This document shows, one piece after another, positions 24,742-32,577 of a stretch of 38,104 nt of DNA. Under the pieces are notes generated by a model, which ran no database searches, was not told the origin of the DNA, and saw only the letters and a list, made by a program, of their open reading frames with translations. The translations under genes and the position numbers were made by a program. Position 1 is the stretch's first letter, and each line of letters begins with the position of its first letter. This DNA comes from an uncultured Ruminococcus sp. (GTDB lineage Bacteria; Bacillota; Clostridia; Oscillospirales; Acutalibacteraceae), in the NCBI GenBank assembly GCA_958403905.1, contig CATXZD010000018.1, forward strand, positions 1 to 38,104, read 5' to 3'.

Positions 24742-25047
24742 ATGTCTGTAATCAATATCACCAATGAAAACTTTGAAAACCAAGTCCTGCGTGCTGAAAG
24801 GCCCGTGTTGCTGGACTTCTGGGCTGCGTGGTGCGGCCCGTGCAGAATGGTAAGTCCTATAGTGGATGAAATTGCCGCAGAGCGTTCGGATATTGCCGTG
24901 GGTAAGGTCAACGTAGATGAGCAGTCTGATTTGGCTGAAAGGTTCGGTATCACAAGTATTCCCACGCTGGTGGTGATTAAAAACGGTAAAATTGTCAATC
25001 GGGCTGTGGGTGCAATGCCCAAGGCTAAGATTATTGAAATGCTTTGA
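24742..25047 (+). CDS. trxA: Thioredoxin
   Basis: This 101-residue cytoplasmic thiol-disulfide oxidoreductase has the catalytic motif WAAWCGPCRM (Cys31 and Cys34), the cis-proline segment TSIPTLVV and the standard length. AGGAGGG lies before the ATG. It is first in a three-gene operon with a rhodanese and a CoA-disulfide reductase-like enzyme. This suggests a job in persulfide or disulfide turnover under oxidative or sulfide stress rather than general housekeeping. No thioredoxin reductase gene is adjacent. Confidence 0.95.
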   Translation: MSVINITNENFENQVLRAERPVLLDFWAAWCGPCRMVSPIVDEIAAERSDIAVGKVNVDEQSDLAERFGITSIPTLVVIKNGKIVNRAVGAMPKAKIIEML

Positions 25048-25061
25048 TTGGAGGGAAAAAG

Positions 25062-25385
25062 ATGGGATTTTTTGATTTTTTACAAAGTCCGAATATAAAT
25101 CAGGGCATTGAGCGTTTTCGTGCTACACCCGACGCAGTACTGCTGGATGTGAGGACTGCGCAGGAATACAGTGAGGGTCATATCCCCGACAGCCAAAATC
25201 TTTCTTTGGATTCTCTTGACAAAGCGGCTGAAATCATTAAAAATAAGAATGTGCCGATATTCGTTTACTGCTATAGCGGGGCTCGCAGCAGTCAGGCGGC
25301 GGCATACTTAAAACAAACAGGTTATTTGAACGTAGAAAATATCGGCGGAATATCCGCCTGGAGAGGAGAGGTGACGCAGAAATGA
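25062..25385 (+). CDS. Single-domain rhodanese (sulfurtransferase)
   Basis: This 107-residue cytoplasmic rhodanese-like protein would carry sulfane sulfur as a persulfide on its active-site cysteine in VYCYSGARSS (Cys70). It also has LLDVRTAQEYSEGHIPDSQN, the usual family segment. I set the start at the ATG at 25062 (GGAGGG 6 bases upstream) rather than an ATG at 25044 that overlaps trxA. Its stop overlaps the start of the next gene (ATGA), so translation is coupled. It likely exchanges sulfur with the downstream reductase, which carries its own rhodanese domain. Confidence 0.94.
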   Translation: MGFFDFLQSPNINQGIERFRATPDAVLLDVRTAQEYSEGHIPDSQNLSLDSLDKAAEIIKNKNVPIFVYCYSGARSSQAAAYLKQTGYLNVENIGGISAWRGEVTQK

Positions 25386-27073
25386 AGGTAGTTATTGTAG
25401 GCGGCGTTGCAGGAGGCGCTACTGCGGCGGCAAGAATTCGCAGGCTGGACGAACAGGCAGAGATAGTAGTTTTTGAGCGCTCGGGATATGTCAGCTATGC
25501 AAACTGCGGTTTACCGTATTATATAAGCGGAGTTATCTCTGACGGAGAAGATTTGACGCTGCAAACACCTGAGAGCTTTGACGCTCGTTTTCGTGTGGAT
25601 ATGCGTGTGCACCATGAGGTTACTGCCGTTAACAAGGAAAAAAAGACGGTTTCTGTTAAAAATCTGGAAAACGGTGAAGAATTTGAAGAAGCCTATGATA
25701 AGTTGATTTTATCTCCCGGTGCCAAGCCTGCGCAGCCAAAACTTCCCGGTGTGGGAATTGACAAGCTGTTCACACTGCGCACGGTTGAGGATACTTTTCG
25801 TATCAAGGAGTATATTGACAGCCATAAGCCCAAGACGGCAGTGCTGGCAGGAGGCGGTTTTATCAGTTTGGAGGTCGCTGAAAATCTCTGTGAGTTGGGA
25901 ATGGATGTTACAATTGTACAGCGCCCAAAACAGCTTATGAATCCCTTTGACAGCGATATGGCGTCATTTATTCATGCAGAAATGCGCAAGCACGGGATTA
26001 AGCTGGCGCTGGGTCATACCGTTGAGGGCTTTGAGGAAAAAGATAACGGTGTAGATGTGCTTTTGGAAAATTCTGAACCTCTGCACGCCGATATGGTGGT
26101 TTTGGCTATCGGCGTTACTCCTGAGAGTACCCTCGCCAAAGAAGCCGGTCTTGCACTTGGAATAAAGGGCAGTATTTTGGTAAACGACCGAATGGAAACC
26201 TCTGTTCCTGATATTTATGCCGTGGGAGATGCAGTGCAGGTAAAGCACTTTGTTACAGGAGAAGATGCGATAATCTCTCTTGCAGGTCCTGCCAACAAAC
26301 AGGGACGTATTGCCGCAGACAACATTTGCGGCAAAGACAGCCGATATATGGGCAGTCAGGGCAGCTCTGTGCTGAAAATCTTTGACCTTACGGCGGCTGT
26401 TACCGGCATTAACGAGAGCAGTGCTCAAAAATCAGGTCTGAATGTTGACAAGGTTGTTCTTTCGCCAATGAGCCACGCAGGTTATTATCCGGGTGGAAAG
26501 ATTATGACTATGAAGGTGATTTTTGAAAAGGACACCTACCGCCTGCTCGGCGCCCAGATTGTGGGTTATGAGGGAGTGGACAAACGCATTGACGTGTTAG
26601 CTACCGCAATTCACTGCGGTATGAAAGCTTACGAATTGAAAGATTTGGATCTTGCCTATGCGCCGCCCTATTCTTCTGCAAAGGACCCTGTAAATATGGC
26701 GGGATTTATGATAGAAAATATCAAAAACGGAATTTTGAAGCAGTGGCATTTGGAAGATGTCAATAAATTGCCTAGGGATGGAAGTGTGACGCTTCTTGAT
26801 ACCAGAACTCAGGCGGAATTTGCCTGCGGTCACTTTGAGGGCTTTTGCAACATTCCAGTTGACGAGCTTAGGGAACGATTGAAAGAGATTGCCCCTGATA
26901 AACCCGTATATGTCAACTGTCAAAGCGGTTTGAGAAGCTACATCGCCTGCCGTATTTTGGCAGGAAACGGTTTTGAGTGTTACAATTTTAGCGGAGGATT
27001 TCGATTCTATGACGCGGTTGAACACGACCGATGCTTAATTGAGCAGTCCACCGCCTGCGGAATGGATAAATAA
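25382..27073 (+). CDS. CoA-disulfide/persulfide reductase with C-terminal rhodanese domain
   Basis: This 563-residue FAD- and NAD(P)H-dependent enzyme has an N-terminal FAD motif VIVGGVAGGATAAARIRRLDE and the single redox cysteine in SYANCGLPYYISG (Cys42). An NAD(P)-binding segment (AVLAGGGFISLEVAENL) and the FAD-contacting end VPDIYAVGDAV follow. A rhodanese domain occupies about 460-555, with active-site YVNCQSGLRS (Cys about 512). The fusion matches the CoADR-RHD / NADH-dependent persulfide reductase type, which reduces CoA disulfide, CoA persulfide or polysulfide. It overlaps the rhodanese gene by 4 bases. Regulation by the Crp/Fnr protein next door is likely. Confidence 0.93.
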   Translation: MKVVIVGGVAGGATAAARIRRLDEQAEIVVFERSGYVSYANCGLPYYISGVISDGEDLTLQTPESFDARFRVDMRVHHEVTAVNKEKKTVSVKNLENGEEFEEAYDKLILSPGAKPAQPKLPGVGIDKLFTLRTVEDTFRIKEYIDSHKPKTAVLAGGGFISLEVAENLCELGMDVTIVQRPKQLMNPFDSDMASFIHAEMRKHGIKLALGHTVEGFEEKDNGVDVLLENSEPLHADMVVLAIGVTPESTLAKEAGLALGIKGSILVNDRMETSVPDIYAVGDAVQVKHFVTGEDAIISLAGPANKQGRIAADNICGKDSRYMGSQGSSVLKIFDLTAAVTGINESSAQKSGLNVDKVVLSPMSHAGYYPGGKIMTMKVIFEKDTYRLLGAQIVGYEGVDKRIDVLATAIHCGMKAYELKDLDLAYAPPYSSAKDPVNMAGFMIENIKNGILKQWHLEDVNKLPRDGSVTLLDTRTQAEFACGHFEGFCNIPVDELRERLKEIAPDKPVYVNCQSGLRSYIACRILAGNGFECYNFSGGFRFYDAVEHDRCLIEQSTACGMDK

Positions 27074-27081
27074 ATAATAAA

Positions 27082-27121
27082 GCGGATGTTTTACATTGGT
27101 TTGGTAAAACATCCGCCTTTT
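27082..27121 (+). terminator. Bidirectional terminator between reductase and Crp/Fnr genes
   Basis: GCGGATGTTTTAC pairs perfectly (13 bp) with GTAAAACATCCGC across a 9-base loop. It is followed by CTTTT on the plus strand and by CTTTATT on the minus strand, so it serves both convergent genes. Confidence 0.93.
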
Positions 27122-27126
27122 AAATA

Positions 27127-27783
27127 TTATTGAATAATTTTTTGCAATCCTTTTATGTCACACAGCTCCACTGTGCCGCGTGAGAGCTGAACAAAACCTT
27201 CTTCCGAAAAATATTTCAACATTCTTGTGACTACCTCACGGGGATTTCCCAGGTGTTTGCCAATAGTTTCGTGCGTAATGTGCAGGGCGTTCGTTCCCTC
27301 AATGCTTGCTTCTTTTAAGAGAAACTCTGCGAGTCGACTGTCAAACCGCTTCCAGAGAATTTGATCCATAAGCCACATGACCTCGGAAAAACGGGACGCC
27401 ATAACTTCGTTGGTGAAGTTTGCCGCAGCAGCAGACTCCGACATAATCTGACGGTAAATTTCGGTGGGGATAACCCACAGCACAGTGTCTTTTTCTGATT
27501 CTATGGTGATGTCAAACTGGATTGAGCGTATCATACATGATGCGGAAAACAGACACAAATCTCGGTCAAATAGCCGATACAGCGTAATTTCCCGTCCGTC
27601 CTCCGAAATCATATAGGCTCGAAGCTGTCCCTGCTTCACCACCAACAGACCGGTACACTCTGAACTTGAACCGTGAATGACCGTTCCTTTTTTTACAAAA
27701 CGCTCAGTCATGTGCTTGTGAAGCTGTTCTTGTTGGGAATTGGTGAGCTGCTGCCAAATCGGGAAATACAACTCAAATTCCAT
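27127..27783 (-). CDS. Crp/Fnr family transcriptional regulator
   Basis: This 218-residue DNA-binding protein has an N-terminal cyclic-nucleotide-type beta-barrel (FVKKGTVIHGSSSECTGLLVVKQGQLRAY, continuing DGREITLYRLFDRDLC), a dimer helix and a C-terminal winged helix. The recognition region is ITHETIGKHLGNPREVVTRML (about 170-190). It lacks the Fnr iron-sulfur cysteine cluster, but DLCLFSASCMI supplies two cysteines that could sense redox state. The ATG at 27783 follows GGGGGTG by 6 bases; a GTG three codons upstream is possible. It is convergent with the thioredoxin-rhodanese operon, whose promoter carries a Crp/Fnr-like palindrome. Control of that operon is inferred. Confidence 0.92.
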   Translation of the reverse strand: MEFELYFPIWQQLTNSQQEQLHKHMTERFVKKGTVIHGSSSECTGLLVVKQGQLRAYMISEDGREITLYRLFDRDLCLFSASCMIRSIQFDITIESEKDTVLWVIPTEIYRQIMSESAAAANFTNEVMASRFSEVMWLMDQILWKRFDSRLAEFLLKEASIEGTNALHITHETIGKHLGNPREVVTRMLKYFSEEGFVQLSRGTVELCDIKGLQKIIQ

Positions 27784-27809
27784 GGCATTCACCCCCTGCT
27801 TTTCGTTTT

Positions 27810-27838
27810 ATTATAGCTTTGTTTTTGTCATGTGTCAA
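27810..27838 (-). promoter_or_regulatory. Sigma-A promoter of the Crp/Fnr gene
   Basis: On the minus strand TTGACA (27838-27833), a 17-base spacer and TATAAT (27815-27810) form a full consensus promoter. The spacer starts CATGACA, so TGACA occurs twice as a direct repeat. This resembles the half-site of the thioredoxin operator and hints at weak autoregulation. Confidence 0.8.
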
Positions 27839-27888
27839 TTTTGTAATGCAATTTCATTGGAATAAAATAATTTAGAATTTTCTGGGGT

Positions 27889-28875
27889 TTATTCTTTGGT
27901 TTTTAAATATTTGGGAGTTACGTCGCGTCCGAGCTTTTTTAGCATATGTTTGTCACTGCGAATCGTTGCACAGGCGGCTGTAGTCAGCATATTTCCTGTA
28001 ATGGTAGCCGAAGCGCCCGACTGAAAGGCACGTTCGCCGTCATTGGTCAGCAATGCGCGTCCTGCCGCAAGACGGATGTTTGCCTCGGGATTTATGTATC
28101 GGAAGAACGCAATTGTTCTTAGAATTTCATCTTCCGTCAGCTGAGGGCAATTTTCAAGAGGTGTGCCGGGAATCGGCATCAAAGCGTTCAGCGGAATAGA
28201 GTCAACTTTAAGCTCGGCAAGGCTTACAGCCATATCCAATCTGTCTTCGGGGGTTTCTCCCATTCCGATAATTCCGCCCGAGCAGGCACACATCCCTTCC
28301 TCTTTTACAAGCTTTAGTGTTTCAAGCTTTTGCTCATAGGTGTGAGTAGTGCAGATGTTCGGAAAATTACGCTTTGATGTTTCAATATTGTGGTGATAGC
28401 TTGTTACGCCTGCGGTGTGAAGCCGATGAAGCTGTTCTGCATTGAGAAATCCCATTGACGCACACAAATCAATCTTACACTCTGCGTGCATTGTTTTATA
28501 TGTGTGAATTGCTTTTTCAAATTCTTCACCGCTAAGTGCACGCCCTGCCGTAACAATTGAAAAACGATCTATGCCCTCGCTTTCGTTAAGCCTGCACGCT
28601 TCCAGAATTTTTTCTTCGGGAAGAAAGTCATATACCTCGCAGTCGGTGTGATTATGAACCGACTGCGCGCAGTATTTGCAATCCTCGGGACATCTTCCGC
28701 TTCGTCCGTTTATTATGGAGCATAGGTCTGCTTTGTCACCTATAAAATGCTTGCGAATGAGGTCGGCTCCCTCGCAAAGCTCTTTTAAATTGCAGGTGAG
28801 AAACATATTCAAATCATCCTTACGATTTATGCGCTTGCCTGCGATAATTGCCTTGGCTAATGCTGTCATATTCAT
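27889..28875 (-). CDS. bioB: Biotin synthase
   Basis: This 328-residue radical-SAM enzyme inserts sulfur into dethiobiotin. The SAM-cluster motif is RCPEDCKYCAQS (Cys62, Cys66, Cys69). YHHNIETS, GMCACSGGIIGMGE and NALMPIPGTPLE are standard BioB segments, and NIRLAAGRALL holds the arginine that binds the [2Fe-2S] sulfur donor. Its length is typical. AAGGAGG lies before the ATG at 28875. It follows bioY by 14 bases and shares its BirA-type operator. No bioA, bioD or bioF is nearby, so the cell may import dethiobiotin or make it elsewhere. Confidence 0.95.
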   Translation of the reverse strand: MNMTALAKAIIAGKRINRKDDLNMFLTCNLKELCEGADLIRKHFIGDKADLCSIINGRSGRCPEDCKYCAQSVHNHTDCEVYDFLPEEKILEACRLNESEGIDRFSIVTAGRALSGEEFEKAIHTYKTMHAECKIDLCASMGFLNAEQLHRLHTAGVTSYHHNIETSKRNFPNICTTHTYEQKLETLKLVKEEGMCACSGGIIGMGETPEDRLDMAVSLAELKVDSIPLNALMPIPGTPLENCPQLTEDEILRTIAFFRYINPEANIRLAAGRALLTNDGERAFQSGASATITGNMLTTAACATIRSDKHMLKKLGRDVTPKYLKTKE

Positions 28876-28889
28876 AATTAAAAACCTCC

Positions 28890-29453
28890 TTATTTGTGCT
28901 CGGGCAGAAGGTGCGACTTTATTAATACTGTCCTAAGTGCTTTTCCCAATGCGGAGGCAATCAGAATTTTTGCAATATCAAAAGGAATGAACGGGAACAC
29001 GCAAACGGTAAGAGCGTACCACATGTCACACTGCATCTGCATAACAAACCAGACTGTTCCGAAAAGATAAGCGACAAGCGTTGCAACAATCATACCGATG
29101 ATAGTAATGACGGTTTTTGAATGGGATTTTTCCATTACAAAACCGCATATAAGCGCCATAAATATGAAGCCGACAAGGTATCCGCCTGTAGGGCCTGCAA
29201 GTTTGCCTATGCCGCCTTCGTAGCCTGAAAATACTCCCATTCCCGCGGCGCCGATAAGCAGATATATAATGTAGCTTGCTGTTGCGCCCTTCATACCGAG
29301 AATATAAACGGCAAGATAAATTGCAAAATTTGTTAAAGAAACAGGAACAGGGCCAATCGGAATTGACATCGGTCCGAGTACGCACATAAGAGCCGCCATT
29401 AAAGCACAGACCGAGAGTTGATAGATTGTAAAACGTTTTTTTGCTGTATTCAT
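28890..29453 (-). CDS. bioY: Biotin transporter substrate-binding subunit BioY
   Basis: This 187-residue membrane protein with about six hydrophobic segments is the S component of an ECF-type biotin transporter. Its family signature is SIPIGPVPVSLTNFAIYLAVYILG near the N-terminus and IGAAGMGVFSGYEGGIGKLAGPTGGYLVGF in the middle. GGAGG stands 8 bases before the ATG. It is first in a bioY-bioB operon behind a BirA operator. The energising EcfAA'T module is not in the window. Confidence 0.95.
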   Translation of the reverse strand: MNTAKKRFTIYQLSVCALMAALMCVLGPMSIPIGPVPVSLTNFAIYLAVYILGMKGATASYIIYLLIGAAGMGVFSGYEGGIGKLAGPTGGYLVGFIFMALICGFVMEKSHSKTVITIIGMIVATLVAYLFGTVWFVMQMQCDMWYALTVCVFPFIPFDIAKILIASALGKALRTVLIKSHLLPEHK

Positions 29454-29484
29454 TAGTATTCCTCCAACTTGGTTTTCTGCATTA

Positions 29485-29538
29485 ATAATACATACTTATC
29501 TTTTGTTTGTCAACTAAAAAATAAATTTAGGTTGACAA
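29485..29538 (-). promoter_or_regulatory. BirA-type operator overlapping the bioYB promoter
   Basis: TTGTCAAC (29507-29514), a 16-base spacer and GTTGACAA (29531-29538) form a perfect 8-bp inverted repeat matching the TTGTTAAC-N14-16-GTTAACAA biotin operator of Firmicutes. On the minus strand the proximal arm contains the -35 box TTGACA (29513-29508), followed after 17 bases by TATTAT (29490-29485). Bound biotinyl-BirA would therefore block RNA polymerase directly. Confidence 0.88.
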
Positions 29539-29679
29539 TTAATTTGTCTGTAAACTTGTGCGTTTGTTTTGATTAATATAAAATGTGAGCAGAGATTTCA
29601 GACGGGCACAAGTGTACAAATATAAGGGAATTTGCATAAAATACGCATAAAATCAGCAGTTTTGAGCAAACAAATGTTG

Positions 29680-29708
29680 TTGCAATTTAACGTTTGTTGT
29701 GATATAGT
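29680..29708 (+). promoter_or_regulatory. Putative promoter of the Cof-type phosphatase gene
   Basis: TTGCAA (29680-29685), a 17-base spacer and TATAGT (29703-29708) lie 70 bases before the ATG. The rest of the 29539-29778 gap shows no gene. Confidence 0.5.
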
Positions 29709-29778
29709 TTGATATAGAAGTTTTGGAGTAAGCAAATGTGCCGATTGCGCACAAACACAAGCATTATAGGTGAATTTT

Positions 29779-30591
29779 ATGGATTACAAGTTAATAGCGC
29801 TTGACATTGACGGGACGTTAACAAATTCCAAAAAGGAAATTACGCCCCGCACAAGGTATGCCCTGCTTGAAGCGCAGAAACAGGGCAAAAAAATTATTCT
29901 TGCGTCAGGACGTCATCCTGTCGGTATTTATCCGATAGCAAAGGAGCTTCTTCTTGACCGCTACAGCGGTTTTATTATGGCGTTCAACGGCGGAAAAATA
30001 ATTAATTGTGAAACGGGCGAAACTGTTGTAAGCAAGCTTTTTCCTCTTGAATATCTTGCTGACATTGTCGGTGTGCTGAAGGATTCAAACATTACAATCA
30101 ATACCTACGACGATAAGTACATTATATCCGACAGAAAAGTTAATGATTATACTTATGTTGAAAGAGATATTCTCAAGACGGAAATGGTTGTTGTTGACGA
30201 TTTTGTTTCGGCAGTTAAGTTCAACATCAACAAAATTCTGCTTGCCGGCGAGCCTGATGAGCTTGATCGCTATCAAACGATTTTGTCGCGCCGTTATGAC
30301 GGTTTGCTCGATGTTTATAAGAGTGCTCCGTATTTTCTTGAAATTATGCCGTTTGGCGTTACAAAAGGCTCAATGCTGCCGCCTTTGCTGCAAAAGCTTG
30401 GAGTTCGCAGAGAAGAGCTTGCGTCTTTTGGCGACAACTACAATGATATGACAATGATAGGTTACTCAGGCTTTGGTGTTGCAATGGGCAACGCTGAACC
30501 CGATATCAAGAAAATTTCCGATTATGTTTGCGAAAGCAATGATGACGACGGGATTGCAAAGACGTTTGACAGGTTTATTTTGAGGAATTGA
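29779..30591 (+). CDS. Cof-type HAD-IIB sugar/nucleotide phosphatase
   Basis: This 270-residue cytoplasmic phosphatase has a HAD core motif I, ALDIDGTL, with the nucleophile Asp9 and acid Asp11. Motif II lies near ILASGRHP, and motifs III and IV near KGSMLPPLLQKLG and FGDNYNDMTMI. The large C2B cap typical of YidA/Cof enzymes is present. Such enzymes dephosphorylate sugar phosphates or cofactors such as FMN and PLP, but the substrate is not predictable. I chose the ATG at 29779 (AGGTG 6 bases upstream) over a GTG at 29770. It appears monocistronic, ending in a strong terminator. Confidence 0.93.
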   Translation: MDYKLIALDIDGTLTNSKKEITPRTRYALLEAQKQGKKIILASGRHPVGIYPIAKELLLDRYSGFIMAFNGGKIINCETGETVVSKLFPLEYLADIVGVLKDSNITINTYDDKYIISDRKVNDYTYVERDILKTEMVVVDDFVSAVKFNINKILLAGEPDELDRYQTILSRRYDGLLDVYKSAPYFLEIMPFGVTKGSMLPPLLQKLGVRREELASFGDNYNDMTMIGYSGFGVAMGNAEPDIKKISDYVCESNDDDGIAKTFDRFILRN

Positions 30592-30609
30592 ATTTTAAAT
30601 ATTACCTGC

Positions 30610-30640
30610 AAAAAGGACACGGAAGAGCCGTGTCCTTTTT
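30610..30640 (+). terminator. Rho-independent terminator of the Cof-type gene
   Basis: AAAAAGGACACGG-AAGAG-CCGTGTCCTTTTT is a perfect 13-bp stem ending in T's. Its GGACACGG core resembles the palindromes in the repeat field just downstream. Confidence 0.93.
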
Positions 30641-31264
30641 GCATATTATCAGTGTGGAGTTAAGGGTCGGTCGAGTGCCTCGACTGGCAAATTTCCAGAT
30701 TTATAATAGTGCGTATTGTTTGGATAAGTTTATTTGCTAAACAAATTTTGATATACCGGAAGTGTTTTGAAATGTGTAGGGAACGATCCCTGTGTCGTTC
30801 CTATTATGGGTTAGCTAAATGTCAGTTAGGAACAACACAGGGGTTGTTCCCTACGGATTTAGTACAAACGTTTGTGTTATTATCCCACACGGATACGGAT
30901 ATAAATAATACGTTTCCGTTATTGCCCATGTGAATATAAATACAACGTTACCTTTACATTCGTAGGGACACGGCGTGCCGTGTCCGTAGTAACTATGAAA
31001 CTTTACCGATTATATCATCATTATAGTGACAAACAAACCTCTCTGTAGGGGACGGCTTTCCAGACGTTCCATTCACAAAATTGCATTGCAATTTTGCACG
31101 GACACGGCGCGCCGTGTCCCTACGTAAACATTGATGTAAAATTCAAATGTCTTTGTTATTCATCTTGGCGAACACAGTTCGCCGCTACAGTATTTTAACA
31201 TTGTAATTGTTATTTGTTAATTGATAATTGTAAATTGTCCAACCCTTAGGACGTTTAAAAAGCG
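30641..31264. repeat. Gene-free field of palindromic intergenic repeats
   Basis: No supportable gene lies in these 620 bases. They hold a series of separate palindromes, several edged by GTAGGG or CTACG. These are GGTCGAG/CTCGACT (about 30668), GGAACGA/TCGTTCC (30780-30802), GGAACAAC/GTTGTTCC (30827-30850), GGACACGGC/GCCGTGTCC (30966-30985), the 20-base perfect palindrome GGACACGGCGCGCCGTGTCC (about 31100-31119) and GGCGAAC/GTTCGCC (31165-31181). The stem sequences differ while the edges recur, as in REP-like elements. Confidence 0.75.
30966..31056 (+). repeat. Dispersed intergenic repeat, copy B
   Basis: It is nearly identical, in opposite orientation, to 2073-2168. It includes the GGACACGGC palindrome, CCGTAGTAACTATGAAACTT, TATATCATCATTATAGTG and GTAGGGGACGG. 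The copies lie almost 29 kb apart as an inverted pair. No coding capacity is seen. Confidence 0.8.
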
Positions 31265-31298
31265 TTTAAAAAAGCGGCAAAGCCGAAGCCTTGCCGCC
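31265..31298 (-). terminator. Rho-independent terminator of the sugar-ABC ATPase gene
   Basis: On the minus strand GCGGCAAGGC-TTCG-GCTTTGCCGC (one G-U pair) is followed by TTTTTTAAA, 15 bases after the stop codon. Confidence 0.9.
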
Positions 31299-31313
31299 AT
31301 TGTAAAGTTAAAA

Positions 31314-32423
31314 TCAGTTTGTGATTGTCTGCTCTGTTTCCTTGTCAAAGATATGAATCTTGCTGAGGTCAAATGCAACCTTAATATTGTCACCGGGCTG
31401 TGCTGTTGATGTAGGCTCTACACGAGCTGTAACAGGCACACCGCCGATGTTAACATAAAGGTAAATCTCTGCACCCATAAGCTCTGTAACGTCAACGTTA
31501 GCTTCAAGGTGACAATCTGACTTTGCAAGGAAGTCGGGTTCATCGTGAACGTGCTCAGGTCGAATACCGAATACAACCTCTTTGCCAACATAAGCATCAA
31601 GAGCGCCGCCCTTAGCCTTTTCAGCGGGAACAGGAATCTTGTACTTATCAAAGTTAAGAGTATAGTTTGCGCCATCCTTAGCAAGAGTAGCGTTGATGAA
31701 ATTCATCTGAGGTGAACCGATAAATCCTGCAACGAACATATTGCAAGGCAAATCATAGAGGTGCTGAGGAGTATCAACCTGCTGAATAAAACCATCCTTC
31801 ATAACAACAATTCTTGTACCCATTGTCATAGCCTCTGTCTGGTCGTGGGTTACGTAGATAAATGTTGTACCGAGGCGCTGATAAAGCTTTGAAATTTCTG
31901 TACGCATCTGAGCACGAAGCTTTGCGTCAAGATTTGAAAGCGGTTCGTCAAGAAGGAATACCTTAGGATTACGTACAATAGCACGTCCGAGGGCAACACG
32001 CTGTCTTTGACCACCGGAAAGAGCCTTAGGCTTTCTGTCGAGATACTGTTCAATACCGAGAATACGGGCAGCTTCTTCAACTCTGCGCTTAATTTCTTCC
32101 TTCGGAGTCTTTCTTAACTTAAGGCCAAAAGCCATGTTATCGTAAACGGTCATATGAGGATACAGAGCATAGTTCTGGAAAACCATTGCAATATCTCTGT
32201 CCTTAGGAGCTACGTCGTTTGCGAGCATATCGCCAATATAAAGCTCACCCTTTGAAATATCCTCAAGACCGGCAATCATTCTTAAGGTAGTTGACTTACC
32301 GCAACCTGAAGGACCAACGAGAATAATAAATTCCTTGTCAGCGATTTCAAGGTTGAAGTCTGTAACAGCAGTAACACCACCGTCATAAATTTTGTAGACA
32401 TGTTTTAATGATACATTTGCCAT
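31314..32423 (-). CDS. Multi-sugar ABC transporter ATPase (MsmK/UgpC type)
   Basis: This 369-residue ATP-binding subunit belongs to the CUT1 sugar importers. Walker A is GPSGCGKSTT (37-46), the Q-loop is VFQNYALYPHM (Gln83), the signature is LSGGQRQR (135-142), Walker B is VFLLDEP (155-161) and the H-loop is YVTHDQ. A C-terminal regulatory TOBE-type region (about 240-369) includes FGIRPEHV. No permease or solute-binding gene is adjacent, so it fits the shared ATPase (MsmK/MsmX) that energises several maltodextrin and oligosaccharide importers in Gram-positive bacteria. GGAGG lies before the ATG. It is monocistronic, and no clear promoter box pair was found upstream. Confidence 0.94.
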   Translation of the reverse strand: MANVSLKHVYKIYDGGVTAVTDFNLEIADKEFIILVGPSGCGKSTTLRMIAGLEDISKGELYIGDMLANDVAPKDRDIAMVFQNYALYPHMTVYDNMAFGLKLRKTPKEEIKRRVEEAARILGIEQYLDRKPKALSGGQRQRVALGRAIVRNPKVFLLDEPLSNLDAKLRAQMRTEISKLYQRLGTTFIYVTHDQTEAMTMGTRIVVMKDGFIQQVDTPQHLYDLPCNMFVAGFIGSPQMNFINATLAKDGANYTLNFDKYKIPVPAEKAKGGALDAYVGKEVVFGIRPEHVHDEPDFLAKSDCHLEANVDVTELMGAEIYLYVNIGGVPVTARVEPTSTAQPGDNIKVAFDLSKIHIFDKETEQTITN

Positions 32424-32556
32424 TTAATAAACCTCCAATAATCCAGAAAGTAATAATACTTCATTACAATTAATAATATACCACTTTGAACAAATTTTTA
32501 CTATACTGATTTTAACTAAATATTCATTCGATATTTTATTTAAAAATGACACTGAA

Positions 32557-32577
32557 TAAAAAACGACTAACGTTTTT
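32557..32577 (-). terminator. Weak AT-rich terminator of the RsuA operon
   Basis: On the minus strand AAAAACG-TTAGT-CGTTTTTT gives a short low-GC stem starting at the RsuA stop codon and ending in T's. The position is right but the stem is weak. Confidence 0.4.

Noticed and set aside
30641..31264. CRISPR array or insertion sequence
   Set aside because: Palindromes are irregularly spaced with different stems and no constant spacer length. There is no transposase and there are no long terminal inverted repeats.
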